Shown: one piece after another, positions 1 to 8,061 of the stretch | Numbering within the stretch: position 1 is the first letter of the stretch | Layout: each line of letters begins with the position of its first letter | Origin: Spirochaetaceae bacterium | GTDB taxonomy: Bacteria; Spirochaetota; Spirochaetia; B11-G9 | DNA length: 20,678 nucleotides | Direction: 5' to 3' | NCBI GenBank assembly: GCA_030600745.1 | Contig: JAUVLL010000011.1 | Location: 1 to 20,678, forward strand | Translations under genes and position numbers: made by a program | The notes under the pieces: model-generated | Told to the model about the DNA's origin: nothing | The model's input: the letters and a program-made list of their open reading frames with translations, nothing else | The model's database searches: none

Positions 1-1
1 T

Positions 2-925
2 GCTACAAACAGACCTGACGTCCTTGATCCTGCGTTACTTAGACCTGGTAGGTTTGATAGGCAGGTAGTTGTTGATCTGCCGGATGTCAGAGAGCGTGAG
101 GCTATATTAAAGATTCATGCCAAGAAAATTCCACTGGATAAGAGTGCAGATATAAACAGGATTGCTAAAGCTACACCTGGTATGTCCGGAGCAGATTTGG
201 CAAATCTTATAAATGAGGCTGCACTATTTGCCGCCAGGGCTGATTCGAAAACTGTTGGTATAGATCATCTTGAAGAAGCAAGAGATAAATTACTTATGGG
301 TATTGCGCGTAAATCAAAAGTCATTTCTCTTGAGGACAAGAAAGCTACAGCATATCACGAAGCAGGGCATGCCTTGCTCCATTATCATCTTGAGAATACA
401 GATCCTCTTCACAAGGTAACAATTATTCCCAGGGGTCGTGCATTGGGCATGGCTATATCACTTCCGGAAAAGGAATCATATTCTAAAGATAAAAGCTGGC
501 TTCTTGATAGGATTAAAATTACCATGGGTGGATATGTTGCAGAAGAAATTATCTTCGGTCAGACAACAACAGGTACTCAGAATGACATTCAACAGGCCAC
601 CAATATTGCCAGGCGTATGGTTACAGAGTGGGGTATGTCCGATGCTTTTAGCTTTATATCTTTCGGACAGGAAGAAGAACCCATATTTATAGGGAAAGAA
701 ATTGCAAGACATAAAGATTATTCTGAAGAAACTGCCAGAAAGATTGATACTGAAATTGCATTGATTCTTGATGAGTCTCTTGCCGCTACCCGTAAAATCC
801 TGACAGATAACCTGGATCAGTTAAAATTAATTGCTGAAGAGCTGATTTCTAAAGAAACATTGGATGATAAAGATATTAAGTTGCTTATTGGCATAGAAGA
901 TACACAAAAAGGAAAGGCTGAATAA
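2..925 (+). CDS. ftsH: ATP-dependent zinc metalloprotease FtsH, 3' part (5' end outside window)
   Basis: FtsH is a membrane-anchored AAA+ protease that unfolds and degrades misfolded membrane proteins and short-lived regulators. The frame is open to the left edge, so the first in-frame ATG (182) is internal and not a start. From position 2 the translation gives the end of the AAA domain, with ATNRPDVLDPALLRPGRFDR (sensor-1 and second region of homology, including the arginine fingers). The C-terminal helical AAA subdomain follows (GMSGADLANLINEAA). The M41 peptidase domain carries the zinc motif HEAGH at 356-370, and the third metal ligand is the Asp of TQNDIQQAT at 584-586. The C-terminus is complete and ends in a charged tail typical of the family. 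The missing part would hold the two membrane helices and the Walker motifs. A 44-base gap separates it from the next gene on the same strand. Confidence 0.96.
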   Translation, partial: ATNRPDVLDPALLRPGRFDRQVVVDLPDVREREAILKIHAKKIPLDKSADINRIAKATPGMSGADLANLINEAALFAARADSKTVGIDHLEEARDKLLMGIARKSKVISLEDKKATAYHEAGHALLHYHLENTDPLHKVTIIPRGRALGMAISLPEKESYSKDKSWLLDRIKITMGGYVAEEIIFGQTTTGTQNDIQQATNIARRMVTEWGMSDAFSFISFGQEEEPIFIGKEIARHKDYSEETARKIDTEIALILDESLAATRKILTDNLDQLKLIAEELISKETLDDKDIKLLIGIEDTQKGKAE

Positions 926-969
926 AATTCCTGTTTTGAATTATGTCTGATTTGTGGTAGAGTATCAGT

Positions 970-2601
970 ATGAATAAAAGATTTTTTTTGTTAATAGCGA
1001 TTTTCTACCTATTTTCTTTCTCTGTGTTGTCAGCTTTGACTGATAAGAATCCTGACGCTTTGCTTGCAGATATATACTTTGGGCATGCCGTAGACCAGTT
1101 TGGGGCTGGTAATTTTGAGGAAGCATATTTCCTTGCGGATATTTCTCTTATGTTTCTTGATACAGGTTCAGATGCTTTTTTTGTTAGAGGGGTATCAAGC
1201 CGGATGTCCGGGGTTAAAGATTCTTCTGTCAGTGATCTTTCAACTGCAATAATTACAGATAACTGGAAATACTATAACGAGATGACAGCAAGGACATATT
1301 TATCAAAATATATGTACTTAGCAGGGGATGTTGAATCAGCTTATATCAATTTACTTCCTTTTAGTAATGATCTGGCAAATAGTTCACTTTCTACTGAAAT
1401 ATTTATTCGGATGGCTCTTGGACTTGGAAAGGTTGACGAAGCTTTAAAAGCAGCAGAGAATCTTCTTGAAACAGTTCCTTCCGATATGTATGCACAGTTG
1501 ATTTTGGCTATCTACGATCCTGAATGGCGTTTGAGAGCAGAAAAGATTCTTATTTCAGGGGACCTGTCAAATTATTTTACAAAAGATGTAGTGCAGCTTA
1601 TTATCAGAAATTCATCAGAATGCGGTTTTCTTATTGATTATTATAAGGATCGTTGGGGTGAAGACCGTTTTTACAGGATCAGCAATATTTGTAATAGAAC
1701 TGAATCATTGAAAAAACTCCTGAAAGAGCTGTATCCTGAGAATTCGGTTGTAGATCATAAGGAATTAATCGGAGTTCATGATCTTCTCTCAGATGAGAAC
1801 AGTAAACAATTGTTTTCAGAACAACTTGGTTCTATAAAATTAACTATAAATTATGATATCGATAATAATGGGTTTTATGATACTGAAGCTGTGTATAATA
1901 TGGGAAATCTGATTTCTTTTAGTTTTAACAGTAATAAGGATACTAATTATACTGTAGAATGGAATGAACCTTCTGTTAGACTGGAAATAAAAGAAAAGGG
2001 AAAAACAACTACTTATTTTTACAAATCATACCCGAACCTTATACATGTTACTGTATCTGATGATAAATCACAAATTGAATATAAATTAATTCCATATTCA
2101 CTTTCACTGGATATAATAAAAATTCCTCTGGATATTATAGAAGATGTTCCATCTATTATGGGTGACGTTAGTTTGCCGGACAGCAGTATTTTAACCGCTG
2201 CATCTGCCGAAAAAAGTGTAAATAGTTTTGATACAGGTTTAGAGTCAACATATGTTTGGATAGGAACTGATGAAAGTATTGAAAATATTTTTAATTCTAA
2301 TGGGGTAAAGGTAATAGAGCGACATTTTATGAACTCTGTTCTTATTACAGTTTTTAGAGATTTAGACAGTGATGGTGTATTTGATACTACATATAAGTAT
2401 AAGGATGGATTACTTCAAACTGTCTCATTTGATGTAAATAACAATGGTATTGCAGAATATATAGAAGATTATAAGAATGGTTTTGTAAGAAGCTGGGATT
2501 TTAATGAGGATGGGTTATTTGATTCACAGGAACGCTATGAAAATGGAATCATCTACAAAGAATTGTCATCTGAACTTAATAGGGGGGGTGATATAAACTA
2601 A
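970..2601 (+). CDS. secreted repeat protein, TPR-like N-terminus with Asp/Asn-Gly (EF-hand-like) repeats
   Basis: I do not recognise a named family. The 543-residue product starts with a Sec signal peptide (basic MNKR, then a hydrophobic stretch to about residue 22, ending near LSALTD), so it should be exported. Residues about 30-240 look alpha-helical, with alternating small and aromatic residues as in TPR or Sel1 arrays (for example GHAVDQFGAGNFEEAYFLAD). The C-terminal half has four loops of the form D-x-(D/N)-x-(D/N)-G: DIDNNGFYD (296-304), DLDSDGVFD (464-472), DVNNNGIAE (488-496) and DFNEDGLFD (510-518). The last three are 22-24 residues apart and are followed by a Tyr-rich segment ending in (D/N)G, so they form a real repeat. 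Calcium binding is an inference. The gene ends 2 bases before the protease gene, so the two are co-transcribed and probably act together in the periplasm or at the envelope. Confidence 0.85.
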   Translation: MNKRFFLLIAIFYLFSFSVLSALTDKNPDALLADIYFGHAVDQFGAGNFEEAYFLADISLMFLDTGSDAFFVRGVSSRMSGVKDSSVSDLSTAIITDNWKYYNEMTARTYLSKYMYLAGDVESAYINLLPFSNDLANSSLSTEIFIRMALGLGKVDEALKAAENLLETVPSDMYAQLILAIYDPEWRLRAEKILISGDLSNYFTKDVVQLIIRNSSECGFLIDYYKDRWGEDRFYRISNICNRTESLKKLLKELYPENSVVDHKELIGVHDLLSDENSKQLFSEQLGSIKLTINYDIDNNGFYDTEAVYNMGNLISFSFNSNKDTNYTVEWNEPSVRLEIKEKGKTTTYFYKSYPNLIHVTVSDDKSQIEYKLIPYSLSLDIIKIPLDIIEDVPSIMGDVSLPDSSILTAASAEKSVNSFDTGLESTYVWIGTDESIENIFNSNGVKVIERHFMNSVLITVFRDLDSDGVFDTTYKYKDGLLQTVSFDVNNNGIAEYIEDYKNGFVRSWDFNEDGLFDSQERYENGIIYKELSSELNRGGDIN

Positions 2602-2603
2602 TT

Positions 2604-4370
2604 ATGAAATTTGTTTTTTTTATTGCCTCACTGCCATTAATAATTTCATGTGCCCTTAGTCCTTCCCGTGTAGATATTCAGTCTCTTGAAGATTTAACAA
2701 TTGCGAAAATAGAAAATAATATAAGGGAAGAAAAGATTGCCTATGTTTTACAGGATATCTCAACTCTAAAACGTACAGGTACAGATGATGATAAAAAGCA
2801 GACAGAAATCTTATTTAATAAGGCTTCTTTATTGATTAATAAACTTTTTACCAGGGAGATAAAAGAAAATAATTTTTTAAAGGCTGCTTCTTTGTTTCTT
2901 ACCGCTGAACAGGCAAATATAGAATTATCAGGAGATTGGAACTATAATCTTCTGATAAGTTCTATGTTATTTAATGACGATGAAAAGATTTCTGCTGCAT
3001 TGAAATCATCCATAGCCAGGAATGATCTTAATCTTAGTTTACTAACAGATATGGAGATTATTAAATTAATGGATTTGGTAAGGGCTGGAGGTGATAAGAG
3101 TTTTATCAGGAAGCTGCTCAGGGAATCTTCCGGTCGTTCACTGGATTTAGGAATGGATCTGGAGAATTTTAACAATGATCTTCGAAAAATCGATTTTCTA
3201 AAGGGTACAGTTACTATATGGGTTAATCGTGGTATGCGGATTGAAGGTGGTATAGGAATCCCTGACGGTGTTATAGGCAGCGGGTTTTTTATAGATAAGA
3301 ATGGTTACCTGCTTACAAATTATCATGTTATAGAGAGTGAAGTTGATCCTGAATTTGAAGGTTTCTCGCGTTTGTATATACGTCTTTGGGATGAACCTGA
3401 TAAGAAAATACCCGCAAAGGTAGTCGGATGGGACAAAGCTTTTGATATTGCTTTGTTAAAGGTTGAGCTTGAACCGGAAATAATTTTCTCATTTTCAGAA
3501 GGGAAAGAGTATTATCCAGGTACACCAATTATTGCAATAGGATCACCCGGGGGACTGGAAAATACAATAACTTCCGGTATTATCAGTGCTTCCGGGCGCA
3601 AATTTCTTCAAATGGGCAGTGTTATTCAGGTTGATGTTCCTATTAACCATGGAAACAGTGGCGGTCCTTTGATTGATGTTGATGGTGAACTTGTAGGAGT
3701 TGTTTTTGCTGGAATTGAGCAATTTGAGGGTATTAATTTTGCTATTCCGGGAGAGTTCCTGGTTCCTCTTATTCCATCATTATATAAGGGCGGGCGTGTT
3801 AGCCACCCATTTCTTGGTCTGGCTGTTAAAGAGGATGATGAAGGACTTCGTGTCATTTATAAAATACCGGGAGGTAACGGATCCAGAGCCGGTTTGAAGG
3901 ATAACGATATTATTACAAATATAATGGGTAATAAAATTAGGAAAATTGAAGATGTAAATAAAATTTTTCTTAAGTTAGAACCTGATATGGCAATACAGAT
4001 GAATTGGATTAGTGATGGAGTGAAGATGTCCGGCATAATAGCTTTGGGGAGCAGACCTGATTTTCCGCTTCTTGAAGCATCACAAATTGATGTAAAAGAA
4101 AATCTTATTCCACCCGTATTTGGTATGACCGTAAATAGTATTTCTGAATCTATTTTTGGTTCAGAGTATATTGTTACTGATGTTTTTCCAGGGACTATTG
4201 CTGATGAAACAGGTCTTTCAGTAAATGATCCTTTCAGCATAAAAAAATGGGAAGTAATTGATGATCAGAAACTTATTATAATGCAGATAAGAATAAAGAA
4301 AAGAAAAGCCGGTTTTCTTGAAAGTGGTGTTCAGTTAGGTGCTTATCTGGGAACCTCTAATTTTATTTGA
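2604..4370 (+). CDS. HtrA-like trypsin-fold serine protease, lipoprotein with PDZ domain(s)
   Basis: The N-terminus is a lipoprotein signal peptide with lipobox I-I-S-C (Cys16), relaxed in the way common in spirochaetes, so the protein should be membrane-tethered outside the cytoplasm. Residues about 20-200 are a helical region I cannot assign. The S1C protease domain (about 200-395) has the whole catalytic triad: His241 in LLTNYHVIES, Asp281 in AFDIALLKVE, and Ser352 in GNSGGPL. A PDZ domain starts near residue 401 (HPFLGLAV, then GSRAGLKDNDIITNIMG). A second, more divergent PDZ-like segment occupies about 505-588 (DVFPGTIADETGLSVNDPF). At 588 residues it is longer than DegP because of the extra N-terminal region. 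The likely job is quality control of exported proteins. The ribosome site is the G-rich stretch 2582-2592 (GGTGAT end), read through the end of the upstream gene. Confidence 0.92.
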   Translation: MKFVFFIASLPLIISCALSPSRVDIQSLEDLTIAKIENNIREEKIAYVLQDISTLKRTGTDDDKKQTEILFNKASLLINKLFTREIKENNFLKAASLFLTAEQANIELSGDWNYNLLISSMLFNDDEKISAALKSSIARNDLNLSLLTDMEIIKLMDLVRAGGDKSFIRKLLRESSGRSLDLGMDLENFNNDLRKIDFLKGTVTIWVNRGMRIEGGIGIPDGVIGSGFFIDKNGYLLTNYHVIESEVDPEFEGFSRLYIRLWDEPDKKIPAKVVGWDKAFDIALLKVELEPEIIFSFSEGKEYYPGTPIIAIGSPGGLENTITSGIISASGRKFLQMGSVIQVDVPINHGNSGGPLIDVDGELVGVVFAGIEQFEGINFAIPGEFLVPLIPSLYKGGRVSHPFLGLAVKEDDEGLRVIYKIPGGNGSRAGLKDNDIITNIMGNKIRKIEDVNKIFLKLEPDMAIQMNWISDGVKMSGIIALGSRPDFPLLEASQIDVKENLIPPVFGMTVNSISESIFGSEYIVTDVFPGTIADETGLSVNDPFSIKKWEVIDDQKLIIMQIRIKKRKAGFLESGVQLGAYLGTSNFI

Positions 4371-4391
4371 TTTTATCAGGATGGGTGCAAC

Positions 4392-5801
4392 TTGGAAGGC
4401 GAATTCGAAAAAAATACAATACTGGTCGTAGAGGATGAGGTTATTATAGCTGAATGTCTTATATCAAGGCTTCGTAAATTGGGTTATAACGTTCTTCCCT
4501 ATGCAGGTACAGGTAATAAAGCTCTTGAAATTTTAGTAAATACTGCTCCGGACCTGGTTTTAATGGATATTCGTATTAAAGGGAATATGGATGGCATTGA
4601 GACTGCAAAGGAGATAGGACGTAAATATTCTATTCCAGTTGTTTATTTAACGTCACTCTCTGATGAAGTAACAATTTCCAGAGCAAAAAAAACCGGAGCC
4701 TATGGTTTTATTGCAAAAACAACCAATTTTAAAAATCTATATACCACTATAGAAATGGCTATTTACCGAAGTAAAATAGAGGCGGAGGTAAGGGAGAAAG
4801 AGGAGCTTTTATCAGTAACTCTAAAGAGCATTAATGATGCTGTTATTGGTGCAACCATGGATGGAACTATAATAAGCTGGAATAAAGGGGCTTTTGATAT
4901 TTTTGGATATGAGTTACATGAGGTTATTGGAAAAAAATTATCTATTCTTACACCTGACTCATTTCCAAACGAGATACCCGGAAATCTTGACAGGGTGAAA
5001 ATGGGTATTGAAATAGATCATTACGATACAGTCAGGAAGAACAAGAAGGGAGAAATCCTGAATATTTCATTAAAAATTTCTCCAATTAAAAATAGTCTGG
5101 AAAAGATAACAGGTGTTTCTATTATTGCCCATGATGTAACTGAAAAAAGGCATATGGAGAAAGAAATCCTTAAAATATCAGAAAAAGAAAGTCGCAGGAT
5201 AGGCCAGGATCTTCATGATAATCTGGGTCAGCATTTAACCGGGCTTATGTTCCAGTTAAAAGTTCTTGAGAATAGTCTTAGGTATAAACATTTGTCGCCG
5301 GAAGCCGATATGGTCCATAATATTACTATTGATACGAAAGATGCTGTTAAATTGACAAAAAATCTGGCCAGAAATCTTATAAGTGGAAATATTGAAAATC
5401 AGGGTATATCTGCTGCTCTGGAGGAACTGATATCCTTTTATGTGAATCTCTATGGTATTGATATAATGTATGAAATCGATGAAGAAACTGATATGATTAT
5501 AACAAAGAATACCACAATTACCCAGTTATATCATATTGCACAGGAAGCACTTACGAATTCTATAAAACATTCTAATGCGTCTATCATTAAACTTTCTTTG
5601 ACAGTAAAGGATTCAGAGATATGTTTACAGATATCTGATAATGGTACCGGACAATTTATTGACAGTGCAAATAATAGAAAAGGATTAGGTTTAAGTATTC
5701 TAAAATACCGGACAAATGTAATTGATGGGAAAATAACGATTATCGGAAATAAGGGAGAAGGTACGAAAGTAACTTGCAGAGTACCCATACTGCAGTCATG
5801 A
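4392..5801 (+). CDS. soluble receiver-PAS-histidine kinase (HisKA_3/NarX-like)
   Basis: This is a two-component sensor kinase without membrane segments. Residues 1-125 are a receiver: acidic pair at VVEDE, phospho-acceptor Asp59 in LMDIRIKG, Thr87, and Lys109. The usual Pro after that Lys is Thr (AKTTN). A PAS domain follows at about 130-250 (ATMDGTIISWNKGAFDIFGY). The dimerisation domain is the HisKA_3 type, with the His275 motif RRIGQDLHDNLGQHL, and the ATPase domain has the N-box (EALTNSIKH, Asn389), DNGTG and GLGLSILKYR. HisKA_3 kinases pair with NarL/LuxR regulators, and one is encoded directly downstream. TTG at 4392 is the only usable start: the frame is closed upstream by a TGA at 4368-4370 (the stop of the upstream gene) and the next Met is inside the receiver. 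An AGGA at 4378-4381 serves as ribosome site. The partner phosphorylating the N-terminal receiver is unknown. Confidence 0.93.
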   Translation: MEGEFEKNTILVVEDEVIIAECLISRLRKLGYNVLPYAGTGNKALEILVNTAPDLVLMDIRIKGNMDGIETAKEIGRKYSIPVVYLTSLSDEVTISRAKKTGAYGFIAKTTNFKNLYTTIEMAIYRSKIEAEVREKEELLSVTLKSINDAVIGATMDGTIISWNKGAFDIFGYELHEVIGKKLSILTPDSFPNEIPGNLDRVKMGIEIDHYDTVRKNKKGEILNISLKISPIKNSLEKITGVSIIAHDVTEKRHMEKEILKISEKESRRIGQDLHDNLGQHLTGLMFQLKVLENSLRYKHLSPEADMVHNITIDTKDAVKLTKNLARNLISGNIENQGISAALEELISFYVNLYGIDIMYEIDEETDMIITKNTTITQLYHIAQEALTNSIKHSNASIIKLSLTVKDSEICLQISDNGTGQFIDSANNRKGLGLSILKYRTNVIDGKITIIGNKGEGTKVTCRVPILQS

Positions 5802-5808
5802 GGTTTTA

Positions 5809-6453
5809 ATGAAGAAAAAAATTGTAATAGTTGAAGATCATCCTATAGTAAGAAGGGGTATGGCACAGCTTATCAACTTTGAAGAGGATATCTGTACAGT
5901 TGGTGAAGCTGAAACTACCTTCATTGCCCATGAAATCCTGGAAAGGAAAAAACCGGATCTTGTTCTTGTTGACCTTTCTTTAAAGGGAGGAAGTGGACTT
6001 GAGCTTATCAAGGATATAAAAAAGCTGTATCCTTCAATGCTGATGATTGTTGTTTCTCTCCATGATGAAAATGTTTATGCTGAAAGGGTTATACGTGCAG
6101 GAGCAAAAGGTTATATAATGAAATGCGAAGCAACAGAGTCTATTTTAACTGCAATACGTCAGGTTCTTAATGGTGGAATTTATCTAAGTCCCAATATGCA
6201 GAAAAAAATGCTTAATAAAATTGCTTCAGGGAATAATAATTCTATACCTGCAATTGAGCTGTTAAGCGATCGCGAATTTGAAGTTTTTGAAATGGTTGGA
6301 CATGGTATTACAACAAAAAAGATAGCGGAAGATCTTTTTCTTAGTATAAAAACTATTGAAACATATAAATCTCATATTAAAACAAAGTTAAATATAAAAG
6401 ATTCAACCGGGTTAATACAATTTGCAACTGAGTGGAGATTGAATAATCAATAA
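5809..6453 (+). CDS. NarL/FixJ-family response regulator with LuxR-type HTH
   Basis: This is a DNA-binding response regulator of 214 residues, the normal length for the family. The receiver (1-122) has the acidic pocket VEDH, acceptor Asp55 in LVDLSLKGGSG, the Ser of VVSLHD, and the Lys of GYIMKCEA. The C-terminal LuxR helix-turn-helix (about 150-210) reads LSDREFEVFEMVGHG, then KKIAEDLFLSIKTIETYKSH. It is the only protein of the three-gene signalling set with a DNA-binding output. The HisKA_3 kinase just upstream is its expected partner: that gene's stop codon lies 7 bases before this ATG, and the GAGG ribosome site (5800-5803) overlaps that stop, which suggests translational coupling. Target genes cannot be read from the sequence. 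Confidence 0.95.
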   Translation: MKKKIVIVEDHPIVRRGMAQLINFEEDICTVGEAETTFIAHEILERKKPDLVLVDLSLKGGSGLELIKDIKKLYPSMLMIVVSLHDENVYAERVIRAGAKGYIMKCEATESILTAIRQVLNGGIYLSPNMQKKMLNKIASGNNNSIPAIELLSDREFEVFEMVGHGITTKKIAEDLFLSIKTIETYKSHIKTKLNIKDSTGLIQFATEWRLNNQ

Positions 6454-6471
6454 TTATTACAGGGGACCGCG

Positions 6472-8019
6472 ATGATTAGTATATTCATAGTTGAAGATGA
6501 GGCCATTGTTGCTTTGGATCTTAAGAATAATCTTGAAAAAATAGGTTACTCTGTTGCTGGAATCGTTCCCTCCGGGGAAGAAGCTTTGGAAAAGATTAAA
6601 GATTTTATTCCGGATTTGATTATTATGGATATCAAACTTAAGGGACCTCTGGACGGAATTGATACTGCTGCTATTATAAATGAAAAATATAATATTCCCT
6701 TTATTATTCTTTCAGCATATTCAGATGAAGGTATTATTGAAAGGGCAAAACATGTAGAACCTTTTGGCTACCTGATAAAACCATTTGGGGCAAATAATCT
6801 ACGGGTTGCTATAGAAATGGCACTGTATCGTACGAAGATGAAGTCTGAACTAAGTAAGCTTGAACAACAATTAAGACAATCTGAAAAAATGAAAGCAGTG
6901 GGTGATTTAGCCGGTGGTATTGCACATGATTTTAACAATATATTGACAGTTATACTCGGATATTCAACTTTAATTAAGGACAAAATTATTCATGGAGAGA
7001 ATATTATTTCTGAAATTAATGGTATCCGAAATGCAGCCCTTAAAGCCAATTCATTAACAAAGCATTTACTTGCATTCAGCAGAAAACAGGTGTTAAATCC
7101 TAAAATTGTTGAGATAAATATTATTATTAAAAATGTATCAAGAATGATTAACAGGCTCCTGCCCGAGAATATATCATTAAGTATTATTGCTGCTGATGAG
7201 TATCAGGCAGTATTTATTGATCAGGCACAAATTGAGCAGGTTGTACTTAATCTTGTTCTCAATGCAAAAGATGCAATGCAGGAGGGTGGTTACCTTGTAA
7301 TAAATTCAAGGATATGCCGATTAGATGCTAATCTACTTGTTACCACTGGTTTAGTGCCTAAAGGGAATTATGTTGCTATTAGTGTTAAAGATAATGGCAT
7401 CGGTATTCCGGCGGAGAATATAGAGCACATTTTTGATCCCTTTTTTACAACAAAATCAGTAAACAAAGGGACAGGTCTTGGCCTTTCGACTGTGTATGGA
7501 GTTATTAAACAAAGTGGTGGATATATTGATGTTGAATCAGAAAATGGGAAAGGGACTGTCTTTACAATTTATCTGGAAACAACTGAAGAAAAGACTTTAC
7601 AAATAAAAAAGCCGGAAGAACAAATTGAAAAACTTAAAGGGGACGAAACTATCCTTATCGTTGAAGATGAGGATGATGTAAGGGAAATAGTAGTAAGAAT
7701 GCTTTCCGTAAATGGTTATCAAATTATAGAAGCTTCAAATCCTGGAGAAGCTTTACTTATTTCAGAAAATGATCATATGGTATTTGATTTACTTATTGCA
7801 GATGTTTTTATGCCTTTAATGAATGGGAAAAAGCTTTCGGACAGACTCCATTCCATGGGCAAGGAATTCAAAACGATCTATATTTCAGGATATGAGAGTA
7901 AAGTTGTGAAAAAAAAAGGTGTAGACATTGAAGGAGGTGGGTTTCTACCTAAACCATTTGAAACTGTAGATCTTTTAACAATGGTAAGACACGCACTTGA
8001 CGGTATGCCGGATTCGTAA
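6472..8019 (+). CDS. hybrid histidine kinase: receiver-HisKA-HATPase-receiver, soluble
   Basis: This 515-residue hybrid kinase has no membrane segment and no PAS or other obvious sensor. Domains in order: N-terminal receiver (1-122; Asp53 in IIMDIKLKG, Ser81, Lys103-Pro104); HisKA (about 138-205) with His152 in GGIAHDFNN; HATPase_c (about 240-370) with Asn264 in the N-box, DNGIG and GTGLGL; and a C-terminal receiver (about 391-512) with Asp444 in LIADVFMP and Lys494 in FLPKPF. The HisKA motif is of the AHDFNN class seen in soluble hybrids and NtrB-like kinases. The N-terminal receiver resembles that of the kinase at 4392 over its whole length, which suggests a common origin. There is no HPt domain here or elsewhere in the window. 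An AGGGGAC ribosome site precedes the ATG, and the gap to the LuxR regulator is 18 bases. Confidence 0.93.
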   Translation: MISIFIVEDEAIVALDLKNNLEKIGYSVAGIVPSGEEALEKIKDFIPDLIIMDIKLKGPLDGIDTAAIINEKYNIPFIILSAYSDEGIIERAKHVEPFGYLIKPFGANNLRVAIEMALYRTKMKSELSKLEQQLRQSEKMKAVGDLAGGIAHDFNNILTVILGYSTLIKDKIIHGENIISEINGIRNAALKANSLTKHLLAFSRKQVLNPKIVEINIIIKNVSRMINRLLPENISLSIIAADEYQAVFIDQAQIEQVVLNLVLNAKDAMQEGGYLVINSRICRLDANLLVTTGLVPKGNYVAISVKDNGIGIPAENIEHIFDPFFTTKSVNKGTGLGLSTVYGVIKQSGGYIDVESENGKGTVFTIYLETTEEKTLQIKKPEEQIEKLKGDETILIVEDEDDVREIVVRMLSVNGYQIIEASNPGEALLISENDHMVFDLLIADVFMPLMNGKKLSDRLHSMGKEFKTIYISGYESKVVKKKGVDIEGGGFLPKPFETVDLLTMVRHALDGMPDS

Positions 8020-8061
8020 TATCTTCAACTCTCACTATTCAGAGAATATCGGGAAATAATA

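Noticed and set aside
926..969. Promoter between ftsH and the repeat-protein gene (TTGAAT ... TAGAGT)
   Set aside because: Both boxes match only 4 of 6, and the implied start would leave almost no leader. Read-through from ftsH is simpler.
2582..2588. Run of seven G near the 3' end of the repeat-protein gene, as a possible phase-variation switch or frameshift fusing it to the protease
   Set aside because: Both alternative frames hit a stop at once (TGA at 2589, TAA at 2594). Slippage would change only the last few residues, and the run is better read as the ribosome site of the protease gene.
8020..8061. Hairpin-like CTCT/AGAG repeat between the hybrid kinase and lepA as a terminator
   Set aside because: The stem has only four bases and there is no T-run.
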